Assembly (NCBI GenBank): GCA_024500155.1
Contig: CM044877.1
Location: 67,102,001-67,166,000 of the forward strand
Origin: Chenopodium formosanum
Taxonomy: Eukaryota > Streptophyta > Magnoliopsida > Caryophyllales > Amaranthaceae
Direction of reading: 5' to 3'
DNA length: 64,000 nucleotides
Under the pieces are notes generated by a model that made no database searches, was not told the DNA's origin, and saw only the letters and a list, made by a program, of their open reading frames with translations. A program made the translations under genes and the position numbers. Position 1 is the first letter of the stretch; every line of letters starts with the position of its first letter. Below, piece by piece: positions 34,329-47,522 of this stretch.

Positions 34329-36404
34329 ATGGAAACTCAAGAAGAAGTCAATGAGCTTAGGAACCAATTGGTTACCGTGACCGAGACACTGAAGCTACTC
34401 ACACTCAAGATCAATGATCCCGTGAAGCAACAACAGATGGACCTCATGCAAGAGAGTCTAAGAAAGCTATCTAGTGACTATAAATTTTAGGGCATGAGTT
34501 CGAAAGGGGTCTCGCTGGACAAGGAACTTCTTCCACATAAGTTCAACGCCACTGACATCCCTAAATTCAAAGCAACAGATAACCCTTACTTCCATCTAAG
34601 AGCTTTTGAAACTATAATGAATATTAAGGGTATCGATAAGAAGGTTTTTCCCTCTCTGTTCCCACTATCTCTTGAAACCGTTTGTCAACAATGGTTCTTT
34701 TCCCTCGAGAAAGAAAAAACCTCTTCTTGGGAGTCGATAACAAACGCTTTCATAGATAGATATAAGTGCAACATCCAAGACGAAACAGACCACAGACAAC
34801 TTGAGATGTTAAAACAAAAAGAAAACGAAGGGTTCACGTCTTTCTTCAACAAATGGAGGGAAACTTCCGCTAAGATGATTGAGGTCCCTACCGAAAAAGA
34901 ATCTGTGAGGATGTTTATCAAGAATCTCCAAGGGAAGTATTCAAGGCACTTAAAGTACCAACACAATTTAGATACTTTCAAAGTTGTCTATAATATAGGC
35001 GTTGACATTGAAGATGACCTTCTGAAAGATAATGGTGCAAGAGGAAAGAAGAACGACCATCCTTCTTCTTCCTCTCCCATTAATGAAGTACATGCCACGA
35101 ACGCCTCTAAACCACGAATCCAAAGATCAAAGAGGGTGTTCACTCCACTTGGTATGAGTTATGAAACAGCTTTTGAGAAGTTACACCACAAAGGACTAGT
35201 CATGCCAATAGGGCCTATCAAAGATCCAGTTCCAGAAGCCAGGCCACCTAAGTGGGACCCTAATAAGCACTGCAAATATCATCAAGGAAAGGGTCACGAC
35301 ACTGAGGAGTGTTGGAAACTCAAAGAAGCTATTCAAGATCTGATCGATAAGAATGAAACTTCCGAGATTCTAGCCATCGAAGATGACCAAGCACCCTTCG
35401 ATCCATCACTTCTTATCACACCTGTAGGAGATCCCATGATTGAGACAACTTATATAACCTCTCTCGATGAAGTGGCCATAATTGGGGAGGATGAGAGTCT
35501 TTTCTTAGATAATACCAAGGAAGACTCGTCAAGTCTAAAAGAGGACGTTCGAAAACTGCAAGATGTCATTGCCATGCTCTTGAATGTGGTAGAAGGATTA
35601 GCAAATCGGGTAATGGCCATTGAACAAAATTCTCGCCAAGAGTTTAATGAAGAACTCAATGCTTCTAAGCCATAGGCAAAACGGGCCATTGAAGAATACA
35701 CACCAATAAGAATGACTTACAATGAAGCTTTTGACTGTCTTCACGATCAAGGTCTTATCCACCCCATTGGTCCCAGTCAAGACCCTCCGCCTGAAAAACG
35801 GTTTCCCAATTGGGATCCAAATTCTTATTGTCGATACCATAGAGGTCATGGTCACACCACCGAAGTATGTCTCGCCCTCAAGGATCGTGTTCAAGACTTC
35901 ATTGATTCAAATCTCCTTCATGTTCCTCCGCGCGATAAGAAGGCCAAAATTAGTAACAATAGTATCAGTGGCTATAAAGGGAAGAATAACGACTATCCTT
36001 CTTCTTCCGAAAACACCTACTCTAGTAATAGTGTTGGTACTTTCGACCTTAGTGAGATCCTAGCCATGGGTAATCAAAAGCAACCGAAAAGGGAATTTAC
36101 CCCTATTGGAATTAGCTACGATGATGCTTTCGATCGACTCCATGCCAAGGGAATTATTACTCCCATTGGACCTATTCAAGATCCCCCACTTAAGAAAAGA
36201 TTGCCTAGTTGGAATCCAAATGAACACTGCAAGTACCATCAAGGCAGGGGTCATGCTACTGAGAGCTGTTGGAAGCTAAAAGAGGCTATCCAACATTTGA
36301 TTGATAACAACAAGCTTCCCATGTCTCCAGTTAACAAGAGAGCGAGTGATGATAAAGGAAACAACACAAGACAAGAGGCGAGCTTCAACGACAATATTTC
36401 GTGA
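34329..36404 (+). pseudogene. Element C Gag-like protein with three zinc-binding modules, two internal stops
   Basis: One 692-codon frame from METQEEVNELRNQL to the TGA at 36402-36404, broken only by TAG at 34488-34490 and TAG at 35673-35675. The N-terminus is a predicted coiled coil, followed by the Gag core (NPYFHLRAFETIMNIKGID, EGFTSFFNKW). A module of about 70 residues then occurs three times, near 35139-35355, 35697-35915 and 36096-36310. Each begins YTP/FTP-(I/L)-x-M/I-(S/T)Y, has PIGP, and ends in a CX2HX4HX4C zinc motif (HCKYHQGKGHDTEEC, YCRYHRGHGHTTEVC, HCKYHQGRGHATESC). Gag would bind the RNA and form particles. B has only two such modules. An acidic linker separates modules 1 and 2. 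Confidence 0.85.
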
Positions 36405-37761
36405 CATCTTTTTTCTATTTCCTTTTTATTTACTCTTTCCCTAATAAGTCTAGCATAGGCACCTTTTTATTCTCCTTAGATTTATTTTGTAGGTTCATTA
36501 TATATTTTCTTTTAATAAAAGGAGCATTTATTTCCTTATATATGATCATTTCATTGCATTGCATTACAAAAAAATCCATTAAGCACAAGGTATACCAATG
36601 ATTTAAGGCACCCCTTGTAGCCACATCATATCTCATTTCGCCCTTCAATTATACATCCTTTCTTCATAAACCACTTTGAGCCTCGTCTGACGATAGACCT
36701 TTTTTTTTTTCAACCTACATCTACCTAACCTTGGGATGGGATGGTGTGCAACTTATGCAATTTAAAAAGGTTTGAGTGATTTCAAAATATTAAAATAGCA
36801 AAAATAAGAAAAACTAAATAAATAAATAAATAAAAGTGTACAAAAGGGCAAGTGTTCCAATGTCTTTGATATGAAAATATCTTCGATAAGAACACGTCTC
36901 AAATTGCGTCTCTTATCGAGTGCTCGGTACCGTGCCTGAGAAACATGAATGCCAAGTGAGTGATAGACCACATGATCGGGATTGCGTACACTTGCAAAAA
37001 TAAAATAAATGCTAAAGCAAAAAAAGAGAGCTAAAAAAAAGAGTAGAAACTCAAGCATAGAAATACAAAGATTCAAAAGCAAGGTTGCACACCTTGGGGG
37101 CTTATCGAGGGTCTTGAGTCTTTTATCCTCTTCTTCTATAACCTTTAGCCTAACCACGTTACAATCCTTAAAAAAGACCTTTTTGAGGTATACACACTTG
37201 TGCGAGGTTCGGCTAGAGCTACGTTCGGCCTGATTCCTAACGGATACGTAGGCAACCTCACAACAAGGTGCGACCGTAATAAACATGCATGCATATTCAC
37301 ATTCACACACTTACACCATGATCATATCAAGGGATCTCCTATGCTCATCCCTTTTCACTTAGAGCTAGACTTGGGGGCTTGATCCCTATATCATTAGCTT
37401 ACCTAGCCTAAGAGTCACCACCATTTGACTCTTTTAACAAATAATATCTTTCCACACACTTAAATCTTGTGGCTTAGCTTTAGTGTCACTTTCACACACT
37501 GCACAGATACATGACCAAATATACTTTCCCTTAGGAACCCTTTGTCATGGAATCTTAACACAACGTTGAAGCATGCCTTGTCATATCAACATCACTAATC
37601 AATCATAATTGTCATTGCATCACGAAGTACGAAGTGCTTAGCCTACGTGCCTAAGTTACCTAAATGCTTTCATCATTGAGTCAACCATTGAGATAGCCTA
37701 GGATGGATTAATCCTTGCACCTTAAGAGATAGTATCAAATGACATTTGATTAAGCTCATTC
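36405..37761 (+). other. Post-gag non-coding region of element C
   Basis: No pol is present. Around 37195-37285 lies a stretch matching the region just after the integrase in B, including CGTTCGGCCTGATTCC and GGATACGTAGGCAACC. Gag therefore joins directly to post-pol sequence. The region stops at the CATTC duplication (37757-37761) where D inserted. Confidence 0.65.
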
Positions 37762-38927
37762 TGAAAGGAATGGTGTCCTTTGAACAAGTGTATTATTCTG
37801 ATAGCGGGTTCAGAATTATTAGAAAGCTAATATATTCAGTAAGGTCAAGTGATCGGAATGCCTGGGTGGAGGCCGCTTCCGATTAGTAATATTAATATAA
37901 TTAATATTACAGCTTAATCTTTACTGAACCCTTCGGGTCACACCCAAGCAAATATATGCGAACCAACTCGACGAATAAATTCGGAAGAAATTAATTCGTC
38001 GCCCGAGTGTTAAATAATTAGATGTCGGTAATTCGAGCTTAGAGCGTCGAAACCAATCTTTGGAAGTCGAGTCTAAATAATAAAAGACGAGACGCGCAAA
38101 ATAATAATAAATCAATAATATTCCCGAACATACCCCTAGCATCGGAGTGCCCCGAGCATCCGAATGCTAGGGGCAAGACGAGCTGGCGCACCGTGGTGGC
38201 AGCCACGGCCAGCCGCGGCTAGGCACAGCAGTAGCCGCACCGCGCCACGGCAGCAGCTGGTGCGGGCTGGGCTCGGGCTTGGCTCGTGGCTTGGCTCGGG
38301 CCATAGGGTCGTGAATAAGGGGAAGGTTGGAATATGGGAGTAAGTGGGGTTGCCATGTGGCACAAGGTGAGGGAGAGAGTGGGGAGCAAGTTTGGTCCCC
38401 ATCTCCAAGTGGTCCTCACCTACTCTCTCATGTATGCTTGACACTTGTTGATTTATTACTAGTTTGCTTAATAATTTTATTTTAGCTTTAAAATAAAATG
38501 TGAAAATCTCATTGTCCCACATTGATGGGAGAGATTTTCATACTCCCATCATTCCCTATAAATACCCAACTTTGGGCATTGGAAATGATGCTTGAGTGGG
38601 AGTTAAAAAGAGCATTCCATAATATTTGGAAAACTCTTAAACTCATATAACACTCGGGTTTTGGTCGGACCTCGCTAACCCCCAGGTAGTAGACCTTAAA
38701 GTTGTGCTCGCCTTTTTGTGGGTGGATACCGTCGGAGGCGCGGCGCTTGACGTGCTCGTAGCGTTCAAGTAAGAGCCCCGGTTTTTGGGCGAAGCTCGCT
38801 TCGAGGGTAAGATTCGTTATCTTTTCTTTGTGATTATTTATTTATGCTTTATGATTTTAATTATTGCGAGTGGTTTCTTGGGTCGGGGTTTGTTTCCGCG
38901 GTGAGTCGGACTCACCAAACCCCAACA
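37762..38927 (+). repeat. 5' LTR of element D
   Basis: 1,166 bp from TGAAAGGAATGG to CCCCAACA. It contains a GC-rich block (38160-38310) rich in GCAGC and GGGCTCGGGCT words and a TATA box TATAAATA at 38557-38564. The 3' LTR (46316-47517) is 36 bp longer, mainly through extra copies within that GC-rich block at 46790-46880. Confidence 0.94.
38557..38564 (+). promoter_or_regulatory. TATA box of element D LTR
   Basis: TATAAATA inside CCCTATAAATACCC, repeated at 47147-47154 in the 3' LTR. It would place the transcript start near 38590. Confidence 0.6.
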
Positions 38928-41439
38928 GTGGTATCGGAGCCCCGCTCGTTTATTTTTATAATCATGTTTTTCAAGGTTTATTTTGGCTTAATTTTCTGGT
39001 TTAAGTTGCTAATTAGACTAGTTGCTCGGTTTTATTTATTTTAATCCCGTTTTTAATGTCGTGTTTGGCCCGGAACCCAGATTTTCGCTCAATACTAGTG
39101 AATTTTGGGTGGAAAACGTGTTATGGAAAGGTTTTTATCCCTAAGGGATCTGTGATTTTATCCAAATTCTGACCAGAAATGCCTTTTTCGAGGGGTTTTT
39201 CGTTTTTGACGAAAAATTTTAAGTCTTTTCTAACCTTGAAATTAATGGCATAAATAGTTGATCATATGGTTGACTATTTGCATTATTTTCTGCATTTTTA
39301 TGTCCCCTTAAAGCACACTTACTTGGTAGTATTTGATGCTTAAAGGTTGATCTATTTTCACATAATTGCAAACTAATTGCTTTTTAGTGTGAAAATGTTA
39401 ATTTTGAGGCTTCCTAAGTGTTAAAGATTCAATCTTTATTTGTGATAAGTGATTGAAACTTTAAAAACCACTAAATTCCATGTCATTTTGTGTTAAACTT
39501 TGATGTTTTAATCATTTTGAGTTGATTGGAAACATAAAGTTTCGATTTTTGTGATACAAATTTGGTTATCTTCATGTTGGAAGATATAATTTTCAAGGAT
39601 TCACAAAATTTAGATGTTGGAATTTTAATTTGAACATTAAAGTTCATATTTTTCAAATTTCCCTTTACTTTGTCAAATTCTCAAGTTTAATTTAAATTGA
39701 TTAAATTGAAAGTGAGAAATTGCCTCAATTTTATGTTGCACCAAGCGAAACCAATTTAATTAAGAATGGTTCTTGGAATTACTATGGTTATTTGCACTTT
39801 GAAAATTTTATTAAGTTAGACTTGTTTAAAATTTTATTTTGCACTCTAAATTAGTTCTAAAATTAATTTAGAATTAATTATTGTTGTCTCGCGAAAAGGG
39901 ATCAAATCCCGAGGCCGTGGCACGCAAAACGAGGCATTGCATCACCTTGGCGAGCTGGGCTGCATAGCAGCCCATATGTGGCTGCCAAGGTGGCAGCGCC
40001 ACCTTGTTTGCGGCCACACGCGCGGCAGCAGCCACGCACGGCAGCAGCACACGCGCGGCAGCAACATGCGGGCTGCAGCAGCCACGCGCGGCTGTGCCGT
40101 GGGCCGTGTGTTCGTGGTCTTGGCGTGTGCGTATACTTGGTGCGGTGAGGTGGCTAGCCGTAGTAGGCTTGATGTTGCTTATTTTTCCATTTTATTTATT
40201 TTAATTAATTTTGTTTATTTTAATTAAAATTTTGGGAGGCTAGGCCTCGGTTTTTGAGCGGCATTGGCAAAATTTCATTTTGACAAGTTTGGGTGCTACC
40301 GACTTAATTAATTACATTAATTAAGGAAATGCGGAATTTAGTGGGAGCTTCAATTATTAATGAATTAAATTATATAATCGGTTAAACGACTTTGACTAGT
40401 TTTAATTAGGCGTGTTAATCGGATTAACCACCTAAATTAGTTACTAGTGCGCGCATTGTTTAAATGCATTTTATTTTGTTTTTATTTGTAAATTGCATGG
40501 GCCATTCACAAATAGTGAATGGATGAATGGAATATATATTCTCTCTCACAGGTTTTATGAAATGGCAACTAGTGGGACCCGACTAGGATAGAAAATACGG
40601 ACTACGTGCCGTTATGTATTTTTGTAAATCTAAATACGGTCTACGCACCGTTAAGTATTTTTGTACTTTAATATTTAGATTATTCCTAGTTGTAGACACT
40701 AGTTTTTGCATAGTTTGGTTAAGTCTTGAAGACGACGTATCTTGGAAGACAAAGCCTTGAATTGCAAATGAAGACCTTTTGAAGATATGAAGAATTCAAG
40801 GGGTCATGCTAGTTGCCAATATGCATCTATAATTTCTCTTTATATTTTATGCTTATATATATGTGTGAATTATTCATTAGATGCATGTTAAGGATTTCTT
40901 GATGTTGCGATGATTAGTTAAGTTCACTTAAATCAACCAACATAGAAATCCTAGGTCCCTAATAATATTGAGTCAAACTTGCCTTTCCAAAACAACACTT
41001 ACTAACCGAACGAGAGTGATGGTAGGCTACGCCAAAGCGAGGTGCCATCACTTCTCCAAGGGGCATAAGGCACACCGGGTGTGCACGTTGGTTTTGGTTT
41101 AACTCATCGGTATGAGTGAGGAGTCCTCACATACCATGGAAAAAGAGATACATCGTCAAAGATGCATTAGATGCGACGATTGTCTAACCAAGAGTGGCTT
41201 AGAGCCATTAGCAAGGCAATGCTTACCCTAGAAGATTGAGTGTTTAAGACAAGCCAAAGCATGCTTAACCACTCTTTGTTTCTTCGGATCTTGGAATCGC
41301 CTTATTTTCACAAAATAGGGACAAATTTTACGTGTGAATAAGACGTTAAATAATTATTGAAAATTTGCATGAATAAAATTCAATCTTATTTGAGTATTTC
41401 TGAATGGTTTTTCATTAAAATTCTTTCAATTGTAGAATC
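38928..41439 (+). other. PBS and long leader of element D
   Basis: PBS TGGTATCGGAGCC at 38929-38941. The rest is a 2.5-kb leader without a convincing gene. A GC-rich island at 39940-40150 carries iterated GCGGCAGCAGCCACGC words, which give short open frames of low-complexity Ala/Arg content that I do not accept as proteins. Confidence 0.7.
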
Positions 41440-44400
41440 ATGTCTTCAACTCCAAATAATCAGTTTTCATTACGCTCAATTCTCGACAAGGAGAAGTTGA
41501 GTGGTACCAATTTCCTTGATTGGCAAAGGAATTTGCGCATCGTTCTTATGCAAGAACAGAAAGAGTATGTCCTTGATGAGGAAATGCCCGACGCTCCCAA
41601 TGAGGATGTAACTCAAGCTGCCCTTAACCGATGGCAAGTAGCCGATCGGGATGTCAAGTGTGTAATGCTAGCCACTATGTCTCCTGAACTTCAGAAAACC
41701 TACTTCGAGAAGGAATCGGCCTATGAGATCATTTCTGAGTTACAGAATATGTTTCAAGAGCAGGCTCGAATTGAAAGGTTTGAAACCCACAGGCAGATCC
41801 TTAAGACTAAGCTCAAGAAAGGAGAGCCAGTCAGCCCACATGTGCTCAAAATGATCGGATTATTTGAGAACATGGGAAGGCTTGATCCGGGGTATTCAAC
41901 TGTAATGGCTATTGACATCATTCTCCATTCCCTTCACAAAGGCTATGACCAGTTCAAGATGAACTACAACATGCATAGCATGGAGAAAACCCTCACCGAG
42001 CTTCATGGGATGTTGAAGCAAGCTGAGCAGACGCTCAAGGATGAGGGAAATCATGATATACTCATGGTTAAGAAGGGTAAGCAGTTCAAATGGGCAGGCA
42101 AAAGGAAGAAGGGCTTTAAGGGGAAAGGGAAGAAGAACTTTCCGCCTAAGCCAAAAGCTACCAAAGACAACAAGGAGAAAAAGGTAGCATCTTCTAAGTC
42201 TGATTCCGAATGCTTCTATTGCAAGAAGAAGGGACATTGGAAAAGAGACTGCCTCAAATTCAAGGAAGATAAGAAGAACGGAACCGTTGCTTCTACATCA
42301 GGTATTTACGTTATAGACTTTAACTTCACTAGCTCGGCTTCATGGGTATTAGATATCGGATGTGGCTCACACCTTTGTTCCAATTCACAGGCACTAAGGA
42401 ATACTAGGAAGCTAGCGAAGGGAGAGATCGAGCTCCGGGTAGGAAATGGAGCAATGATTGGTGCTATTTCCAAAGGATCTCTTAGTTTGTCTTTGCCCAC
42501 GGGGCTAGTTTTGGAACTTGAAAATGTTTATTGTGTTCCCAACATTACCAAAAACATCATTTCAATTTCGGCGTTGGACGCCAAAGGTTTTGAATTTCGA
42601 GTAAAAGACCAATCATGTTCATTTTATCTCGGTAATGTTTTATATGGTACGGCACATTCAGAAAATGGTCTTTATGTGTTATCACTAGACAAAGAAATTT
42701 ATAACGTTAATAATCCTGCAAAGAAAGCTAAGACTACACAGTCTAGTTAAACTTACTTGTGGCATTGTCGCCTTGGCCACATTAACATCAAACGCATCAA
42801 GAAACTTTTACAAGAAGGTATTCTTGACTCATTTGATTTAGAATCCTTTGAAAATTGTGAAGGATGTTTATTAGGCAAGATGATAAAGCAACCATTCTCC
42901 AAGTTAGGAGAAAGGGCCGGTGACTTGTTGGGACTAATACACACCGATGTATGTGGACCAATGAGTACACCTGCAAGGAGTGGTTATCGGTATTTCATAA
43001 CCTTCACGGACGACTTTATAAGATATGGTTATGTCTATCTAATGTCGCACAAATCTGAATCGTTTGATAAATTCAAAGAATTTCAGAAAGAAGTTGAAAA
43101 CCAACTTGGCAAGAAAATCAAAGCGCTTCAATCGGATCGAGGTGGCGAATATTTGAGCCAAGAGTTTGATGACCATCTGAAAGAACATGGAATACTTTCA
43201 GAGTTGACACCTCCGGAAACTCCTCAATCGAATGGTGTATCTGAAAGAAGGAATCGAACCCTGTTAGACATGGTCCGATCTACTATGGGTCTTAGTGAAC
43301 TTCCAATCTCTTTCTGGGGACATGCACTTTTAACTGCGGCACTCACTCTAAATCGTGCTCCGTCAAAAGCAGTGGAAAAGACTCCATATGAATTATGGAC
43401 AAGCAAACCGCCAAGGTTGTCTTTTCTCATGATTTGGGGATGCGAAGCATATGTCAAGAAACTCATCTCTGACAAACTTCATCCGAAATATGACAGGGTT
43501 TACTTTGTGGGTTATCCAAAAGAAACCAAAGGGTATTACTTCTACAACAAATCCGAGAACAAAGTGTTTGTTGCTCGTGATGGTGTCTTCTTGGAGAAGG
43601 AGCATCTCTCCAAAATGACAAGTGGGAGGAAAATCGAACTCGACGAAGTTCGAGAGGACGAGCAACAAGGACAAGTTGACAATCAAAGTGCTTACCAAGC
43701 AGCTGTTGACATTGGTCAAAGTCAAAATATGCAAAGTCAACCCGACAATGCAAATGCTCAGTCCATTACCCTACGTAGGTCGACTCGGCCAAGATCTCAA
43801 TCTGACAGATATCTCGGTGTTGTATTAACCGAAGATCAGGACATCCTAGTAATGGATGGAGATGAGCCGACAACCTACAAGCAAGCTATGACGAGCCCCG
43901 ACTCTGCAAAATGGCAAGAGGCCATGAAATACGAAATGGACTCCATGTTTGAAAATCAAGTATGGGACTTGGTTGATTTACCCGCAGGTTATACACCTAT
44001 CGGATGTAAATGGATTTTCAAGATGAAAACCGACAAAGATGGAAATGTATTTATTTACAAAGCAAGGCTGGTAGCAAAAGGTTACAGGCAAATTCACGGT
44101 GTTGATTATGATGAAACCTTTTCTCCAGTTGCTATGCTTAAGTCCGTTCGAATTCTTCTAGCGATTGCTGCATATTACAATTATGAAGTATGGCAGATGG
44201 ACGTCAAAACCGCCTTCCTCAATGGGATTTTGGAAGAAACTGTGTATATGACACAGCCTGAAGGTTTTGTCGACCAGAATAATCCTAAGAAGGTATGCAA
44301 GCTTAAGAAGTCCATTTATGGATTAAAGCAAGCAAGCAGAAGTTGGAATCTGCGATTTGATGAAGCCATCAGTGAGTTTGGTTTCATCAAGAATCCAGAT

Positions 44401-45444
44401 GAGTCTTGTGTTTACAAGAAGGTTAGTGGGAGTGACATCGCCTTCCTAGTCTTATATGTCGATGACATTTTGCTCATTGGAAATAGCATTCCATTGCTAG
44501 AGTCTGTAAAGACTTGGCTCGGGAAATGTTTTTCAATGAAAGACTAGGGAGAGGTTCAGTACATATTAGGCATCAAGATCTATAGGGATAGATCAAAAAG
44601 GATGATTGGAATAAGTCAGAGTACTTACATCGATAAGGTACTGGCTCGATTCCAAATGGAAGGAGCCAAGAGAGGGCACCTACCCATGTCACATGGCATA
44701 ACCTTAAGCAAGAAGCAGTGTCCAAAGACACCTGATGAGCGAGAAAGGATGAGTCGAATTCCATATGCTTCGCTTATTGGATCGATCATGTATGCCATGA
44801 TATGTACTAGGCCTGATGTATCGTATGCCTTAAGTGCTACGAGCCGATACCAATCAGACCCAGGAGAGGCGCATTGGACAGCGGCCAAGAATATTCTAAA
44901 GTACCTGAAAAGGAATAATGATAAATTCCTGGTTTATGGTGGTAAAGATGAATTGGTTGTTGAGGGATATACCGACGCAAGCTTCCAAACAGACAGAGAC
45001 GACTTTAAGTCACAATCAGGATACATATTCTGTCTCAATGGAGGAGCGTTTAGTTGGAAGAGTGCAAAGCAAAGCACAACCGCTGATTCTTCAACTGAAG
45101 CCGAGTACTTGGCAGCATCTGAGGCAGCCAAGGAGGCAGTTTGGATTCGCAAGTTCATTGATGAACTTGGTGTTGTACCCTCCATCAAGGGTCCAATAGA
45201 CCTCCATTGTGACAACAATGGAGCTATTGCTCAGGATAGAGAGCCACGAGAACATCAGAAGGTCAAACATGTCCAAAGGCGATTTCACATGATTCGAGAA
45301 TGGAAGTCAGAAGGTGAAATCAGAATTTGCAAAGTTGGAACGGATGACAATGTAGCTGATCCACTTACTAAACCTTTGCCTCAAGTGAAGCACAATAAAC
45401 ACATTGAGGCAATGGGAATTAAGCATGTCATGAATTGGCTTTGA
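41440..45444 (+). pseudogene. Element D gag-pol polyprotein, one frame with two stops
   Basis: A 1,335-codon frame from MSSTPNNQFSLRSILDKEKL, interrupted only by TAA at 42748-42750 and TAG at 44545-44547. Gag (SGTNFLDWQRNLRIVL) ends with the zinc knuckle CFYCKKKGHWKRDC near 42210. The protease has SWVLDIGCGSHLC (42340), where the usual D-T-G reads D-I-G. GAG-pre-integrase has WHCRLGHINI. The integrase core shows IHTDVCGPM, FTDDFIRYGY, SDRGGEY and SNGVSERRNRT. Reverse transcriptase has MDVKTAFLNG and the catalytic LVLYVDDILL. RNase H has YTDASFQTDRDD, STEAEYLAASEA and HCDNNGAIA, ending HVMNWL. The Gag-Pol polyprotein would make particles, copy RNA and integrate DNA. The D-I-G change and the stops make it inactive as read. 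Confidence 0.92.
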
Positions 45445-46315
45445 ATTCCATTTTATAGTGCTTTAATCAAATTTTGAACAATGTTGATGTAAAGCACCAT
45501 GATGAACCATTCAGTTTTGGAGTAATTAAAATCATGCAATTTAAATCACTCCGTCTCTATTTAATTGTGGTTTAGAATTAAATAACGAGTCCATTCGATT
45601 TTAATAAATATTCAAAATAGGGTATCAAGTCAATGGCTTGGATAAAGAAACACCTATTAAGTGAACATTCAATGTTTTAATCGAAAATTATCCCTAATCA
45701 AGGTCATATTTTGTGGACGATTGATGACCATCAGAGATTAGTGTGTAGTATGATTTATAGCACCGTTTCTTGTGCTATGAGGATATAAATCATTTGCACA
45801 AGTATTGGTTTAGAACCATACTGGATCGACCTATGAGGATACTTTAAGAGATTTAAAGAACGTCATAAGTATTTTCTCATTATTACTATCGGAACTCTTT
45901 TCCTTTGACCATGAGTAGGGGAAGATCTCTTGTTTGAGTACTAGTCCGCTTTGGTATCCGCCAAACGTCTGCCGTAACTGGGGATTATAAAGACAGATAT
46001 TGGGCGGGTGAGTCCTCTTAGTAAGAGAAGCTACATTACAAGACTGGAAATGTCCCCCTACTAACAATAGGGAACATGTCTTGTTGTTTACAAGGCCTCT
46101 CGAAGAGCGAGACTGTGAAAAATGCATGGCCGTGCTCAGATGGATTTTAGAAATCATCTGCTTATTGACAGTCAAACTCGGATTTCGAGAAACACTTCTG
46201 GACGTAACAGAGATGACTAGTAATCTTACTCTGTAGTTCATGAAGAGACATGAAGAGACATAGGATAAGGGCTATACACTAAATGCACACTTGTCCGGAA
46301 GGACAAGTGGGAGAT
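45445..46315 (+). other. 3' untranslated region of element D
   Basis: Non-coding stretch from the stop codon to the polypurine tract. Nothing beyond the tract AAGTGGGAGAT at its end is recognisable. Confidence 0.7.
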
Positions 46316-47517
46316 TGAAAGGAATGGTGTCCTTCTAACAAGTATATTATTCTGATAGCGGGTTCAGAATTATTAGAAAGCTAATATATTCAGTAAGGTC
46401 AAGTGATCGGAATGCCTGGGTGGAGGCCGCTTCCGATCAGTAATATTAATATAATTAATATTACATCTTAATCTTGATTGAACCCTTCGGGTCACACCCA
46501 AGAAAATATATGCGAACCAAGTCGACAAATTAATTCGGAAGATATTAATTCGTCGTCCGAGTGTTAAATAATTAGACGTCGGTAATTCGAGCTTAGAGCG
46601 TCGAAACCGATCGTCGGAAGTCGAGTCTAAATAATAAAAGACGAGACGCGCAAAATAATAATAAATCAACAATATTCCCGAACATACCTCTAGCATCGGA
46701 GTGCCCCGAGAATTCGAATGCTAGGGGCAAGACAAGCTGGCGCACCGTGGTGGCAGTCACGGCTGCAGCCGCACCACGGCAGCAGCCGCACCCGCACCGC
46801 GCCTGAGCAGCAGCTGGTGCGGGCTGGGTACGGGCCAAGTGCAGGCTGGGCTCGGGCTGGGCTCGGGCTTGGCTCGTGGCTTGGCTCGGGCCATAGGGCT
46901 GTGAATAAAGGGAAGGTTGGAATATGGGAGTAAGTGGGGTTGCCATGTGGCACAAGGTGAGGGAGAGAGTGGGGAGCAAGTTTGGTCCCCATCTCCAAGT
47001 GGTCCTCACCTACTCTCTCATGTATGCTTGACACTTGTTGATTTATTACTAGTTTGCTTAATAATTTTATTTTAGCTTTAAAATAAAATGTGAAAATCTC
47101 ATTGTCCCACATTGATGGGAGAGATTTTCGTACTCCCATCATTCCCTATAAATACCCAACTTTTGGCATTGGAAATGATGCTTGAGTGGTAGTTAAAAAG
47201 AGCATTCCATAATATTAGGAAAACTCTTAAACTCATATAACACTCGGGTTTTGGTCGGACCTCGCTAACCCCCAGGTAGTATACCTTAAAGTTGTGTTCG
47301 CCTTTTTGTGGGTGGATACCGTCGGAGGCGCGACGCTTGACGTGCTCGTAGCTTTCAAGTAAGAGCCCCGGTTTTTGGGCGAAGCTCGCTTCGAGGGTAA
47401 GATTCGTTATCTTTTTTTTGTGATTATTTATTTATGCTTTATGATTTTAATTATTGCGAGTGGTTCCTTAGGTCGGGGTTTGTTTCCGCGCTGAGTCGGA
47501 CTCACCAAACCCCAACA
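46316..47517 (+). repeat. 3' LTR of element D
   Basis: 1,202 bp, TGAAAGGAATGG to CCCCAACA, followed by the CATTC duplication. See the 5' copy for the length difference. Confidence 0.94.
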
Positions 47518-47522
47518 CATTC

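Larger units (their letters stand above)
37762..47517 (+). mobile_element. Copia element D inserted in C
   Basis: A 9,756-bp Ty1/copia element flanked by CATTC at 37757-37761 and 47518-47522. LTRs are 37762-38927 and 46316-47517, PBS TGGTATCGGAGCC is at 38929 and the purine tract AAGTGGGAGAT is at about 46305-46315. A 2.5-kb leader precedes a single gag-pol frame (41440-45444). LTRs are still very alike, and only two nonsense changes were seen in the coding part, so it is the youngest-looking element here apart from being inactive. Relic E shares the purine tract and polyprotein motifs. Confidence 0.95.

Noticed and set aside
37921..38522. Minus-strand open frames in the LTR of D (and 46373-47142 in the other LTR)
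   Set aside because: Low-complexity Pro/Ala/Arg/Ser translation from GC-rich LTR sequence in antisense; repeated only because the LTR is repeated.
39937..40227. 96-codon frame in the D leader
   Set aside because: Built from GCAGC-type repeats with no recognisable domain.
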